A stretch of 45,343 nt of DNA, taken from contig JABWAK010000010.1 in NCBI GenBank assembly GCA_013361065.1, positions 1 to 45,343 on the forward strand, in the 5' to 3' direction. The position numbers and the translations under genes were made by a program. The number at the start of each line of letters is the position of its first letter. Positions within the stretch are counted from its first letter, which is position 1. Positions 1 to 7,490 of this stretch are shown here, in pieces. Under the pieces are notes generated by a model. The model worked only from the letters and a program-made list of their open reading frames with translations. It was not told the DNA's origin and did no database searches. This DNA is from Bacteroidota bacterium (GTDB taxonomy: Bacteria; Bacteroidota; Ignavibacteria; UBA10030; UBA8401).

Positions 1-216
1 GGCGGCAACTCCGGCAGTCCGGTGCTCAACGCCAAAGGGGAACTGATCGGCGTCAATTTCGACCGGGCATTCGAAGCAACGATCAATGACTATGCCTGGG
101 ACCAGAGTTACAGCCGTTCCATCGCTGTGGACATCCGCTATGTGCTGTGGAATGTGGAGAAGGTGGGAGAAGCGGGATTCCTGCTGGAGGAGATGGGGAT
201 CCCGAAGAGCAATTAA
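1..216 (+). CDS. S46 family dipeptidyl-peptidase (DPP11-like), 3' end only
   Basis: This is the C-terminal 71 residues of an S46 serine dipeptidyl-peptidase; the frame is open to the window's left edge, so the gene is 5'-truncated by the window. The visible part opens with GGNSGSPV, the nucleophile motif of the family, and continues to the conserved VDIRYVLW helix. S46 enzymes remove dipeptides from peptide N-termini in the periplasm and feed amino-acid fermentation or uptake in Bacteroidota. Eighteen residues after the catalytic serine lies Arg (NFDR), the position that separates acidic-P1 DPP11 (Arg) from hydrophobic-P1 DPP7 (Gly), so Asp/Glu preference is inferred. The stop at 214-216 is followed by a short heptamer repeat and a bidirectional terminator. 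Confidence 0.9.
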   Translation, partial: GGNSGSPVLNAKGELIGVNFDRAFEATINDYAWDQSYSRSIAVDIRYVLWNVEKVGEAGFLLEEMGIPKSN

Positions 217-234
217 CAATTAACAATGAACAAT
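211..234. repeat. Short tandem heptamer repeat (AATTAAC)3
   Basis: Three heptamers, AATTAAC AATTAAC AATGAAC, plus AAT overlap the stop codon of the S46 gene. The third unit differs by one base. Short tandem heptamers of this kind sit between genes in many bacteria. No coding role is visible. Confidence 0.7.
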
Positions 235-329
235 AGAAGACCGCATATCCGAAGTCAGGTGTGATGCACTGTGGGTATAGCAGCGCCGGAGGAGGAATTC
301 CAGACAGACACGGTGTGAACGAGGAAGGT

Positions 330-369
330 AAAACAAAACGCCCCGCAGAGCTGCGGGGCGTTTTGTTTT
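330..369. terminator. Bidirectional intrinsic terminator between S46 gene and mdh
   Basis: The arm AAAACAAAACGCCCCGCAG (330-348) pairs perfectly with its complement at 351-369. The G+C-rich core is flanked by A and T tracts on either side, so it can end transcription from the peptidase gene (+) and from mdh (-). Confidence 0.9.
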
Positions 370-387
370 TTGGAACGGTGCGGTGGA

Positions 388-1697
<1,310 letters not shown>

Positions 1698-1724
1698 GGT
1701 TCAAACTCCTCTAAATCAGTAGAC

Positions 1725-2033
1725 TTAATTGATTGACGTGATTTCGATCTGCGTGTACTGCTGACGGTGACCCCGTTTCACGCGATACCCTTTGCGGCGT
1801 TTCTTCTTGAACACGATCACTTTGTCGTCCTTGCTGTGCGCCAGCACCTTCGCCACGACCGTCGCGCCCTTCACGACCGGATTGCCGACCGTGACCTTCT
1901 TATCGTCCGCACGAAGCAGCACTTTATCGAACGTCACGACGCTGTCCACGGCACTGTCGAGTTTCGACACGTACAGCTTTTCCGCCGGATTCACTCTGTA
2001 TTGCTGTCCTGCAATTTCCACTACTGCGTACAT
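1725..2033 (-). CDS. rplU: 50S ribosomal protein L21
   Basis: L21, 102 aa, binds 23S rRNA in the large subunit. The N-terminus MYAVVEIAGQQYRV and the basic C-terminal block KKKRRKGYRVKRGHRQQYT are diagnostic. It is the first gene of the rplU-rpmA operon; a housekeeping-type promoter lies at 2088-2118, giving a leader of about 50 nt. Confidence 0.98.
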   Translation of the reverse strand: MYAVVEIAGQQYRVNPAEKLYVSKLDSAVDSVVTFDKVLLRADDKKVTVGNPVVKGATVVAKVLAHSKDDKVIVFKKKRRKGYRVKRGHRQQYTQIEITSIN

Positions 2034-2087
2034 TGTTCCTGTTCCTTCCGTTTATTCCGTGTGTCTCTGTGGTTCAAATTTGGACTA

Positions 2088-2118
2088 CAAAAATACGAAA
2101 AAGGGGTGCACAAGTCAA
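2088..2118 (-). promoter_or_regulatory. Promoter of rplU-rpmA (TTGACT-17-TATTTTTG)
   Basis: On the minus strand, TTGACT (2118-2113) is followed after 17 bp by TATTTTTG (2095-2088). This fits both the sigma-70 spacing and the Bacteroidota TAnnTTTG -7 box. The same layout occurs upstream of mreD. Confidence 0.7.
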
Positions 2119-2168
2119 CAAAAACATCTATGTCCGTTATATACAAAAAGGAGGCCGCTGCGGGTCAG

Positions 2169-2495
2169 TCAGCGCCGGACCGGCAGACGGCGGAGCATCC
2201 AACTCAGCATCCCGCCGGAGAGATCGCCGATGTTCGTGTAGCCTGCTTCGGCGAACTGACGGGCGGCGGCGGCGGACCGGGCACCGGTCTGGCAGACGAT
2301 GATGATGAGTGCTTCCCGGTCGGGAGGGGTGTGCTGCAGGAACTGTGCGATCCCCTGCTGCGCGATGGAGATCGAACCGTCGATCCAGCCGAAGGATGAC
2401 CGCTCGTTCTCCGTCCGCACATCGATGATGAGCGGACGAGGTTCCGCAGCGTTCATGGCGGAGAGTTCATTGGGGGAAACGGAACGGACAGGCAT
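2169..2495 (-). CDS. Rhodanese-like domain protein, cytosolic
   Basis: Single-domain rhodanese of 108 aa with no signal peptide or membrane segment, so probably cytosolic. LIIDVRTENE marks the start of the fold, and the six-residue active-site loop after the catalytic cysteine reads CQTGARS. Rhodaneses carry sulfane sulfur as a cysteine persulfide. It is the last gene of the nine-gene minus-strand redox/sulfur operon, 12 bp after the DUF302 gene. Substrate and partner cannot be read from the sequence; persulfide relay with the neighbouring thioredoxin and OsmC proteins is an inference. Its ATG has only a weak ribosome-binding site, consistent with translational coupling. Confidence 0.9.
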   Translation of the reverse strand: MPVRSVSPNELSAMNAAEPRPLIIDVRTENERSSFGWIDGSISIAQQGIAQFLQHTPPDREALIIIVCQTGARSAAAARQFAEAGYTNIGDLSGGMLSWMLRRLPVRR

Positions 2496-2507
2496 CGCGG
2501 AGCAAGG

Positions 2508-2891
2508 TCAGAGTGCGGCGATGACGTTGCGAAGGCGCTGCTGCACATCGCGGGAGAGGGTGTGCAGTGCGTCGTTCGGGATGACGGCATCGATCACGGA
2601 GGGATCGAACGCGGAAACGGTGACACCCGCTCCGTCCTCATACACGATCACATTGCAGGGAAGGAAGAGTCCGATCTCCTGCTCGGCCTTCAGCGCATTG
2701 TTGGCGAACTGCGGGTTGCAGGCGCCGAGGATGGTGTAGCGTCCGATCTCCACGCCGAGCTTCTTGTGCAGCGTCTCCTTCATGTCGATGGACGTCAGCA
2801 CGCCGAACCCTTCCTTCTTCAGTTCCTCGGTGACCCGTTCGACCGCTTGTTCGAAGGAATAGGAGGTCGTCGTACGTATTCCGTACTGCAT
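2508..2891 (-). CDS. DUF302 domain protein
   Basis: This 127-aa protein matches the DUF302 family, recognised from the pattern FEQAVERVTEELKKEGFGV, then GRYTILGACNPQFANNAL, GLFLPCNVIVYE and a C-terminal helix. DUF302 proteins are small alpha/beta proteins of unknown biochemical function, often next to rhodaneses and sulfur-carrier genes, as here. Two cysteines (in GACNP and LPCNV) are family-typical. The ORF track begins 30 codons upstream; the ATG at 2891 is preferred because the family N-terminus begins there and the extension overlaps osmC. It lies 26 bp downstream of the osmC-like gene in the same operon. Confidence 0.85.
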   Translation of the reverse strand: MQYGIRTTTSYSFEQAVERVTEELKKEGFGVLTSIDMKETLHKKLGVEIGRYTILGACNPQFANNALKAEQEIGLFLPCNVIVYEDGAGVTVSAFDPSVIDAVIPNDALHTLSRDVQQRLRNVIAAL

Positions 2892-2917
2892 AGTGTTCCC
2901 TGATGTATGTTCTGTGA

Positions 2918-3379
2918 TCATTCGATGATGATGGTCGGCTCCACGGTGACCGTGGCAGTGATGGAGTTGCCGATCAGGCAATGATCATGAGCAGTGTGCA
3001 CCAAGCCGTCGACCTGTTCTTTCGTCCAGCCGCTGCCGACGGTGATGACCGGACGGATGGTGATAGAGGTGAACCGGTAGTTCCCGTCCACGAACTCGAG
3101 CGTCCCTTCGGCAGCGCTCACGTAGGAGCGGAGCGGCAGTTCCTTCCGTGCACCGAAGGATAGGAAGGTGGACATCTGACAGATCTCAACGGCGGCAACG
3201 AACAAATCCTCCGGTGTCCAGACACCCGGGATCCCTTTGAATTCCGGCGGACTGGAGACCTCGAGCTGCGGTTTACCGTCGGCGCGCAGCGTGCCCTGAC
3301 GGTCCGACGTCCACGCCACGTTGGTGTGATAGGTGAAACTCTTATACTTTTTGATCGGCTGCTGTGGAGTCTGTTCCAT
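2918..3379 (-). CDS. OsmC family protein
   Basis: OsmC/Ohr-superfamily protein, 153 aa. Family proteins reduce organic hydroperoxides through a pair of reactive cysteines and protect thiols. The visible OsmC features are PEDLFVAAVEICQMSTFL, carrying the first cysteine, and HDHCLIGNSI, carrying the second. The start at 3379 is preferred over the longer ORF because GGAAGGGA lies just upstream. It overlaps the end of the DUF6132 gene by 38 bp, showing tight operon packing. Its presence beside thioredoxin and rhodaneses under an RsrA-like regulator fits a thiol or peroxide stress response. The exact substrate is unknown; it could equally act on sulfane sulfur. Confidence 0.88.
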   Translation of the reverse strand: MEQTPQQPIKKYKSFTYHTNVAWTSDRQGTLRADGKPQLEVSSPPEFKGIPGVWTPEDLFVAAVEICQMSTFLSFGARKELPLRSYVSAAEGTLEFVDGNYRFTSITIRPVITVGSGWTKEQVDGLVHTAHDHCLIGNSITATVTVEPTIIIE

Positions 3380-3590
3380 TGTCGTTCCCTTCCGTCGTCC
3401 GTTTCTTCCCGTCGATGAGCAGCGCTGCTGCCGCCATGCCGTACAGGGTGGAGATGTACGGGTTGCTGGTGATGGCACAGGTGCCGTTGACGCAGCCGAT
3501 ATAATAGTAGTAAGTGTATCCGGCGATCCCGCCGAGCACGGCAGCGATACCGCGTTTCTGCCAGACGTTCAGCCGCTTCAGTAATTCCAT
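3342..3590 (-). CDS. DUF6132 small membrane protein
   Basis: An 82-aa protein resembling DUF6132, recognised by YYYYIGCVNGTCAITSNPY followed by a hydrophobic segment. Two membrane spans are visible (about residues 14-32 and 45-62), with the Cys pair GCVNGTC between them. The function is unknown. In Bacteroidota such genes commonly accompany rhodanese and YgaP-like genes, exactly as here. The start overlaps the membrane rhodanese stop by 13 bp, and the 3' end overlaps the osmC start. Confidence 0.8.
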   Translation of the reverse strand: MELLKRLNVWQKRGIAAVLGGIAGYTYYYYIGCVNGTCAITSNPYISTLYGMAAAALLIDGKKRTTEGNDNGTDSTAADQKV

Positions 3591-3949
3591 GATGCGATCC
3601 CTCCCGTCAAATTCCCCACGGTGAATCCCGCCTTCTTCAGTTTGATACCGGCATTCACGCTGCGCGATCCGCTGGCGCAGTAACAGATGATCTCCTTCCC
3701 TTTGTGCTTCTCCAGTTCCTTCATCCGCGAGGAGAGTTCATGCAGCGGGATGTGGAGGGAGTTCGGCAGGGAGACCGAGCGCCGCTCCTGCGCGGTGCGC
3801 ACATCCAGCAGGATGCTGCCGCTCTTCATCTTCTCCCGCGCTTCCGTACCGGAATACTGGTTCAGCGAGCGCGCCAGCAGCTGCTTGCGGATATAGAAGA
3901 CGGCCATGATGCCGAGCAGGGCATAGAGGAAGATCTGGTCCGGACTCAT
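3578..3949 (-). CDS. Membrane-anchored rhodanese-like protein
   Basis: A 123-aa protein with one N-terminal membrane segment (FLYALLGIMAVFYI) and a C-terminal rhodanese domain: SILLDVRTAQERRS, then active-site loop CYCASGSRS. The catalytic residue is the second cysteine of CYC. The ATG at 3949 follows GGAGGTG and overlaps the previous stop as ATGA, so it is chosen over the ORF-track start at 3991. It is one of three rhodaneses in this operon, each placed in a different compartment. The charged residues after the span suggest the domain faces the cytosol, but topology is not certain. Confidence 0.88.
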   Translation of the reverse strand: MSPDQIFLYALLGIMAVFYIRKQLLARSLNQYSGTEAREKMKSGSILLDVRTAQERRSVSLPNSLHIPLHELSSRMKELEKHKGKEIICYCASGSRSVNAGIKLKKAGFTVGNLTGGIASWNY

Positions 3950-4356
3950 CGCACACCTCCGCTGATGGTCGGGAACCGGTTCGCTTTCCACCGGAGGATG
4001 CCCCCCTCCATATTGAGCGCATTGTAGCCGTACTCCCGGAGGATCTCCACGGCCAGTTCGCTCCGGTTGCCGGAATGACAGTAGACAATGATCTTCTTCT
4101 TCTTGTACCGTTCCAGCTCATTGATCTTCCGCTCCAGGAACTGCAGCGGCATGAGCGGCGTATTCGCGATCCGTTCGTCGTTGTACTCCCGCGGCGAACG
4201 GACATCCAGGACGATGACGTTGGTGTCCTTCATCATCATGGTGCGCGCCGTGGCAGCGGAGATGTTGGTGTTCACCATGCCGGTCTGCGGCGGAGCGCCG
4301 AAGGCGGTCAGGGTGAAGAGCAGGAAAAGAACAGCGGTCAGGGCAGTTTGTCTCAT
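3946..4356 (-). CDS. Exported rhodanese-like protein
   Basis: A 136-aa rhodanese with a clear Sec signal peptide (MRQTALTAVLFLLFTLTAFGA, cleavage near residue 21), so periplasmic. The fold motifs are VIVLDVRSPREY and the active-site loop CHSGNRS. It begins 1 bp after the FmdB gene and ends in an ATGA overlap with the membrane rhodanese, indicating translational coupling. It may handle sulfane sulfur outside the cytoplasm, but the substrate is an inference. Confidence 0.88.
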   Translation of the reverse strand: MRQTALTAVLFLLFTLTAFGAPPQTGMVNTNISAATARTMMMKDTNVIVLDVRSPREYNDERIANTPLMPLQFLERKINELERYKKKKIIVYCHSGNRSELAVEILREYGYNALNMEGGILRWKANRFPTISGGVR

Positions 4357-4357
4357 A

Positions 4358-4597
4358 TCAATTGACGGCGCACGAACCGCCGCAGCAGCTTCCGCTGCCG
4401 CAGCTGTCGGCGGATGATGTGGATGATGCAGAGGAGGAACCGTACCCGCTCATGGACATTCCGGTCAGCGACATCAGCCGCTGATGGGAGGGTGAGCCGC
4501 AAGCGGGACAGATGACATCGCTTTCCACCTCACGGACTTTATGGAAGATCTCGTACTGGCCGCTGCATTCCGTGCAGCGGTACTCATAGGTCGGCAT
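4358..4597 (-). CDS. FmdB-type zinc ribbon protein
   Basis: A 79-aa FmdB-family zinc ribbon. The start MPTYEYRCTECSGQYE and the second knuckle CPACGSPSHQRLMS give two CxxC pairs for one zinc. The C-terminus is a low-complexity Ser/Gly tail ending CGSGSCCGGSCAVN, rich in cysteine. FmdB proteins are widespread putative regulatory or metal-binding proteins without an established general function. It sits between thioredoxin (14 bp) and the exported rhodanese (1 bp). The Cys-rich tail could bind metal or respond to redox state, which is inference. Confidence 0.9.
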   Translation of the reverse strand: MPTYEYRCTECSGQYEIFHKVREVESDVICPACGSPSHQRLMSLTGMSMSGYGSSSASSTSSADSCGSGSCCGGSCAVN

Positions 4598-4611
4598 GGT
4601 GCATCCTTCCG

Positions 4612-4986
4612 TTACGACAGTGTGATGATCTTCTTGGCGAGCAGGTTCTCGTTGATCACTTTCACAAGCTCGTTCTTCGGCAGTGCGCCGGCCGCCATCA
4701 TCGGTTTCCCTTCCTTCGGGATGAAGAGCAGGGAGGGGATGGAGCGGATGCCGAACACACCGGCCAGTTCCTGTTCCTCGTCCGTATTCACTTTATAGAA
4801 CTGCACCTGTCCTTTCATCTCCTCGGAGAGCTCATCGATGATCGGGCTGAGGAACCGGCACGGTCCGCACCACGGGGCCCAGAAATCGACCACCGCGGGG
4901 AGTTCCCCGTCGTACTTCCATTCCTTATGCAGTTCGTAGTTGAAGACCTTCGCTTTGAAGGTATCGTTCGTGAGTACTTCTGTCAT
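4612..4986 (-). CDS. Thioredoxin family protein
   Basis: A 124-aa thioredoxin with active site WAPWCGPCRFL and the cis-proline in IRSIPSLLF. It lacks a signal peptide, so it should act in the cytosol, reducing protein disulfides with electrons from thioredoxin reductase (not in the window). It has a slightly longer N-terminal helix (about 10 residues) than E. coli TrxA. It lies in the operon preceded by the ECF-type promoter at 5292-5322, which parallels the SigR-RsrA control of thioredoxin in actinomycetes. Confidence 0.95.
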   Translation of the reverse strand: MTEVLTNDTFKAKVFNYELHKEWKYDGELPAVVDFWAPWCGPCRFLSPIIDELSEEMKGQVQFYKVNTDEEQELAGVFGIRSIPSLLFIPKEGKPMMAAGALPKNELVKVINENLLAKKIITLS

Positions 4987-5029
4987 TGTCGTGCCTTTGT
5001 CCGTTGATGAGTAATGGAGCGCAGGGAAC

Positions 5030-5236
5030 CTATTTCAATTTCTCCGTTTCGATCTTCGCATTGGTGTTCACGCCGAGCACGTGCCAGATGGGGCAGTACC
5101 GCATGAATCCGGTCGCGACGAAGATGAGTCCTGCATATGCCCAGGGAGTTTCCGGACCCCAGAATGCCAGGGAGGTGACGAACAGCCCGAGGGCGATGCG
5201 GATGGGACGTTCGACGGAGCCGATGTTGTTCTTCAT
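5030..5236 (-). CDS. DUF2892 (YgaP-like) inner membrane protein
   Basis: A 68-aa membrane protein matching DUF2892, the membrane module found fused to rhodanese in E. coli YgaP. It starts MKNNIGSVERPIRIALG, has two hydrophobic helices, and carries the typical YCPIWHVLGV near the C-terminus. Here the module is encoded separately from, but in the same operon as, three rhodaneses. It is the first gene of the operon after the 5292-5322 promoter, with a leader of about 50 nt. The function is probably a membrane anchor or transport partner for sulfur chemistry, an inference from YgaP. Confidence 0.88.
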   Translation of the reverse strand: MKNNIGSVERPIRIALGLFVTSLAFWGPETPWAYAGLIFVATGFMRYCPIWHVLGVNTNAKIETEKLK

Positions 5237-5291
5237 GGTGCGATCCTCTCAAAATAATGGTTGGATGAACAGGGAGATGGACTGTCTGTGA

Positions 5292-5322
5292 ATAGGATGC
5301 AGCGGTCCGGTAAAAGGATTCA
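5292..5322 (-). promoter_or_regulatory. Putative ECF promoter of the redox/sulfur operon
   Basis: On the minus strand, TGAATCCTTTT, 12 bp, then CATCCTAT. The same two blocks with identical spacing lie immediately before the ECF sigma gene (6200-6230). The TGA of the -35 block is also the stop codon of the anti-sigma gene. The repeated motif strongly suggests recognition by the adjacent sigma factor. Confidence 0.75.
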
Positions 5323-5607
5323 GCGGGCGGAGGATTTTTTCTGTCCGTCCAGCTTGATCACGGCGAACAGCTTATGGCGGCTCCTAGAGGGGAGCTTGGG
5401 AGCAGGGTATTTCTTATAGAGGAAAACCGTCTTTTTGAGCGAATCCAGTAAAGCGGAGCAGTTGGTGCACCCCTTGATATGCGCCTTGATCCGCCGGCAG
5501 GAGGCGGAGTCCAGCTTCGCATCCATGTTCTCGCACAGGTGTTCATACACCTTCCCGCAGGAGAGGGTGTGGACATGGATCTTGGTATGGGGTTGGGTCC
5601 GTTTCAT
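5320..5607 (-). CDS. Zinc-binding anti-sigma factor, RsrA-like (ZAS)
   Basis: A 95-aa soluble protein without membrane segments. It has the zinc anti-sigma signature H43-x3-C47-x2-C50 (HIKGCTNC), and C17 lies 26 residues before H43, the same spacing as the zinc ligands C11/H37/C41/C44 of RsrA. Extra cysteines C25 and C37 could take part in disulfide switching. In the RsrA family, oxidation expels zinc and releases the sigma factor. The gene overlaps the sigma gene by 4 nt, the usual sigma/anti-sigma coupling. The C-terminal half is basic and unlike RsrA, and overall similarity to known anti-sigmas is low, so the redox-sensing role is inferred from the ligands and the operon content. Confidence 0.82.
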   Translation of the reverse strand: MKRTQPHTKIHVHTLSCGKVYEHLCENMDAKLDSASCRRIKAHIKGCTNCSALLDSLKKTVFLYKKYPAPKLPSRSRHKLFAVIKLDGQKKSSAR

Positions 5608-6197
5608 GCTGCCATCAGGTCGTGTAATTTATGCCGCAGGAAGATCCGGGAGCGGCGCAGCCGGGATTTCACCGCCGGCACGGAGAGTTTCAGGATCTTC
5701 GCTGTTTCTTCGGCCGTCCGGTCCTCCAGGTCCCGCAGGACGAACACCACGCGGTACTCGTCCGGAAGTTCCTGGATCGCTTCATCCATCCGTGCACGCA
5801 GTTCCTTGTTCATCACCGTGTGGATGGGGGAATCGTCCCATGCCGCGAGCTGTTTCTGTACGGATTCGTTCTCCGGATCCGGCGCTTCATCGTACGATTC
5901 CATCAGACCGTCCAGCTTCCGCTTCCGGCGGTGCATCAGACAGTTGTTCGCAACGATCGTATACAGCCAGGTGGAGAACTTGGCACGGGCATCGAACTGG
6001 CCGATCTTCCGGTAGACGTTGATGAAGGTATCCTGGAACGATTCCTCCGCCTTCTCCTTGTCCCGGCACAGTTTGAATGCGAATCCCCAGACGGTCTGCT
6101 CGTACCGTTTCACCAGTGCGGTGAACGCACGCTCATCCCCCTGTTTCACCCGGGAGATCAGTGCTGCGTCGGTCAGTGGTTCCGTCTGTTGCTTCAT
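5604..6197 (-). CDS. ECF RNA polymerase sigma factor
   Basis: A 197-aa sigma-70 family factor of the ECF type. Region 2 spans about residues 14-85 (VKQGDERAFTALVKRY through KFSTWLYTIVANNC), and region 4 spans about residues 135-190, ending in a helix-turn-helix (TAEETAKILKLSVPAVKSRLRRSR). There is no region 1 or 3. It is followed by an overlapping RsrA-like anti-sigma gene. The motif TGAATCCTTTT-12-CATCCTAT ends only 2 nt before the ATG, which implies autoregulation and a leaderless or very short-leader mRNA. Inferred targets are this pair and the thioredoxin/rhodanese/OsmC operon downstream. Confidence 0.95.
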   Translation of the reverse strand: MKQQTEPLTDAALISRVKQGDERAFTALVKRYEQTVWGFAFKLCRDKEKAEESFQDTFINVYRKIGQFDARAKFSTWLYTIVANNCLMHRRKRKLDGLMESYDEAPDPENESVQKQLAAWDDSPIHTVMNKELRARMDEAIQELPDEYRVVFVLRDLEDRTAEETAKILKLSVPAVKSRLRRSRIFLRHKLHDLMAA

Positions 6198-6199
6198 GG

Positions 6200-6230
6200 A
6201 TAGGATGCCGGTGGTCGGGAAAAGGATTCA
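6200..6230 (-). promoter_or_regulatory. Putative autoregulatory ECF promoter of the sigma gene
   Basis: TGAATCCTTTT-12 bp-CATCCTAT on the minus strand, identical in block sequence and spacing to 5292-5322. The -10 block ends 2 nt before the sigma ATG, so transcription would start at or next to the A of ATG. Confidence 0.7.
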
Positions 6231-6345
6231 ACGATCGAAGAATAGAGAAAAAAGAGTGTGAATTCAATACAATAATCGATGCAACATCCCTCCGGAGAAT
6301 CCGTTGATACGGATACTGTGTCTGTCAATGAACATCGCCGTCCGC

Positions 6346-6375
6346 TTGCACTTGATAGGATTTCCTTCATACTTT
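6346..6375 (+). promoter_or_regulatory. Possible promoter of the MBL-fold gene
   Basis: TTGCAC (6346-6351), 17-18 bp, then ATACTTTG, which ends 4 nt before the ATG at 6381. This is close to the housekeeping pattern seen at rplU and mreD, and would give a leaderless transcript. Confidence 0.4.
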
Positions 6376-6380
6376 GAAGC

Positions 6381-7421
6381 ATGGATCGCCGCTCACTTCT
6401 TAAAAAACTACTGGTGACACCGCTGATGCTCCCGTCAATGACTGCTTTCGGACAGTCCGGATCATCCCTTCCGCAGCATCACGGCGAGAACGGGTTCATC
6501 AATACCGACCCCGATTTCGCCGAGGCCGGTTTCTCGGAGATGGCGCCGTGGATCCTGAAGAAACTGCCGGGCACGTTCGCGGACGGGGAGAAGGCGGAGA
6601 TCGCGCGCGAGGTGAACGACGGTACGCTCATTGGCAGCGGCAAGCCGTACACCGCCACATGGATCGGTCACTCCACCGTGCTGGTGCAGATGGAAGGGAA
6701 GACCTTCCTCACCGATCCGGTCTGGTCCTCGCGTGTCGGTCCGTTCAAATGGGCCGGCTCGCCCCGCATCTCCGAGCCGGGCATGCCGATCGAGAAACTC
6801 CCTCCCATCGATTTCATCCTGATCTCCCATAACCATTACGACCACCTGGACGAAGCGAGCATCGAAGAACTGGTCGACCGGAATCCGAACGTGAAGTTCT
6901 TCGTACCGCTGCGGGTGCGCGACTGGTTCGAAGAGCGCGGCATCCGGTCGGTGGAGGAACTCGACTGGTGGGAAGGGGCATCGTTCGGGGGACTGAAGAT
7001 CGTCTGCACTCCGGCGCAGCATTTCTCCGGCCGCTGGCTGGGGGACCGGAATCAGACCCTCTGGTGCTCGTGGAGCGTCCTGGGAACGAAGCGGCTCTAT
7101 TTTGCCGGCGACTCCGGATACTGCTCCCATTTTGCGAACATCGGCAAGCGGTTCGGTCCGTTCGATCTCACGCTCATCCCTATCGGCGCCTATGAACCGC
7201 GGAAACTGATGCGTCCTGTTCACATGGACCCGGCGGAAGCACTGATGACCCATAGGGATGTGCGCGGGAGGAAGCTGCTCGGTATCCACTGGGGCACGTT
7301 CATCCTGACCGACGAACCGGCGGACGATCCGCCGAAACGGATGTACGAAGCTGCCGCCCGGATGCAGCTGCCCAAGGATGATCTCTGGGCGCTGAAACTG
7401 GGCGAAAGCAGGGAATGGTGA
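6381..7421 (+). CDS. MBL-fold metallohydrolase (UlaG/NAPE-PLD-like), exported
   Basis: A 346-aa metallo-beta-lactamase-fold hydrolase. The metal-binding motif H150-N-H152-Y-D154-H155 is present, followed by further ligand candidates in PAQHFSGRW, FAGDSGY and IHWGTF. The pattern TATWIGHSTVLVQMEG...LTDPVWS and the WWE segment resemble the NAPE-phospholipase D/UlaG-like branch, so a phosphodiester or lactone substrate is likely but not known. The N-terminus MDRRSLLKKLLVTPLMLPSMTAFG resembles a signal peptide with a twin-arginine start, suggesting export. It is divergent from the ECF sigma gene and has no clear Shine-Dalgarno sequence. It is followed by a strong hairpin at 7432-7460. Confidence 0.88.
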   Translation: MDRRSLLKKLLVTPLMLPSMTAFGQSGSSLPQHHGENGFINTDPDFAEAGFSEMAPWILKKLPGTFADGEKAEIAREVNDGTLIGSGKPYTATWIGHSTVLVQMEGKTFLTDPVWSSRVGPFKWAGSPRISEPGMPIEKLPPIDFILISHNHYDHLDEASIEELVDRNPNVKFFVPLRVRDWFEERGIRSVEELDWWEGASFGGLKIVCTPAQHFSGRWLGDRNQTLWCSWSVLGTKRLYFAGDSGYCSHFANIGKRFGPFDLTLIPIGAYEPRKLMRPVHMDPAEALMTHRDVRGRKLLGIHWGTFILTDEPADDPPKRMYEAAARMQLPKDDLWALKLGESREW

Positions 7422-7431
7422 TCGGAATACG

Positions 7432-7465
7432 GAACGGCCGCAAAGAACACGCGGCCGTTCTTCGT
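7432..7465. terminator. Intrinsic terminator between convergent MBL gene and rodA
   Basis: GAACGGCCGC (7432-7441) and GCGGCCGTTC (7451-7460) form a perfect 10-bp stem with a 9-nt loop, followed by TTCGTT. It can serve both converging transcripts. Confidence 0.8.
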
Positions 7466-7490
7466 TATGGGAGGTGCCGTCCCCGGACGG

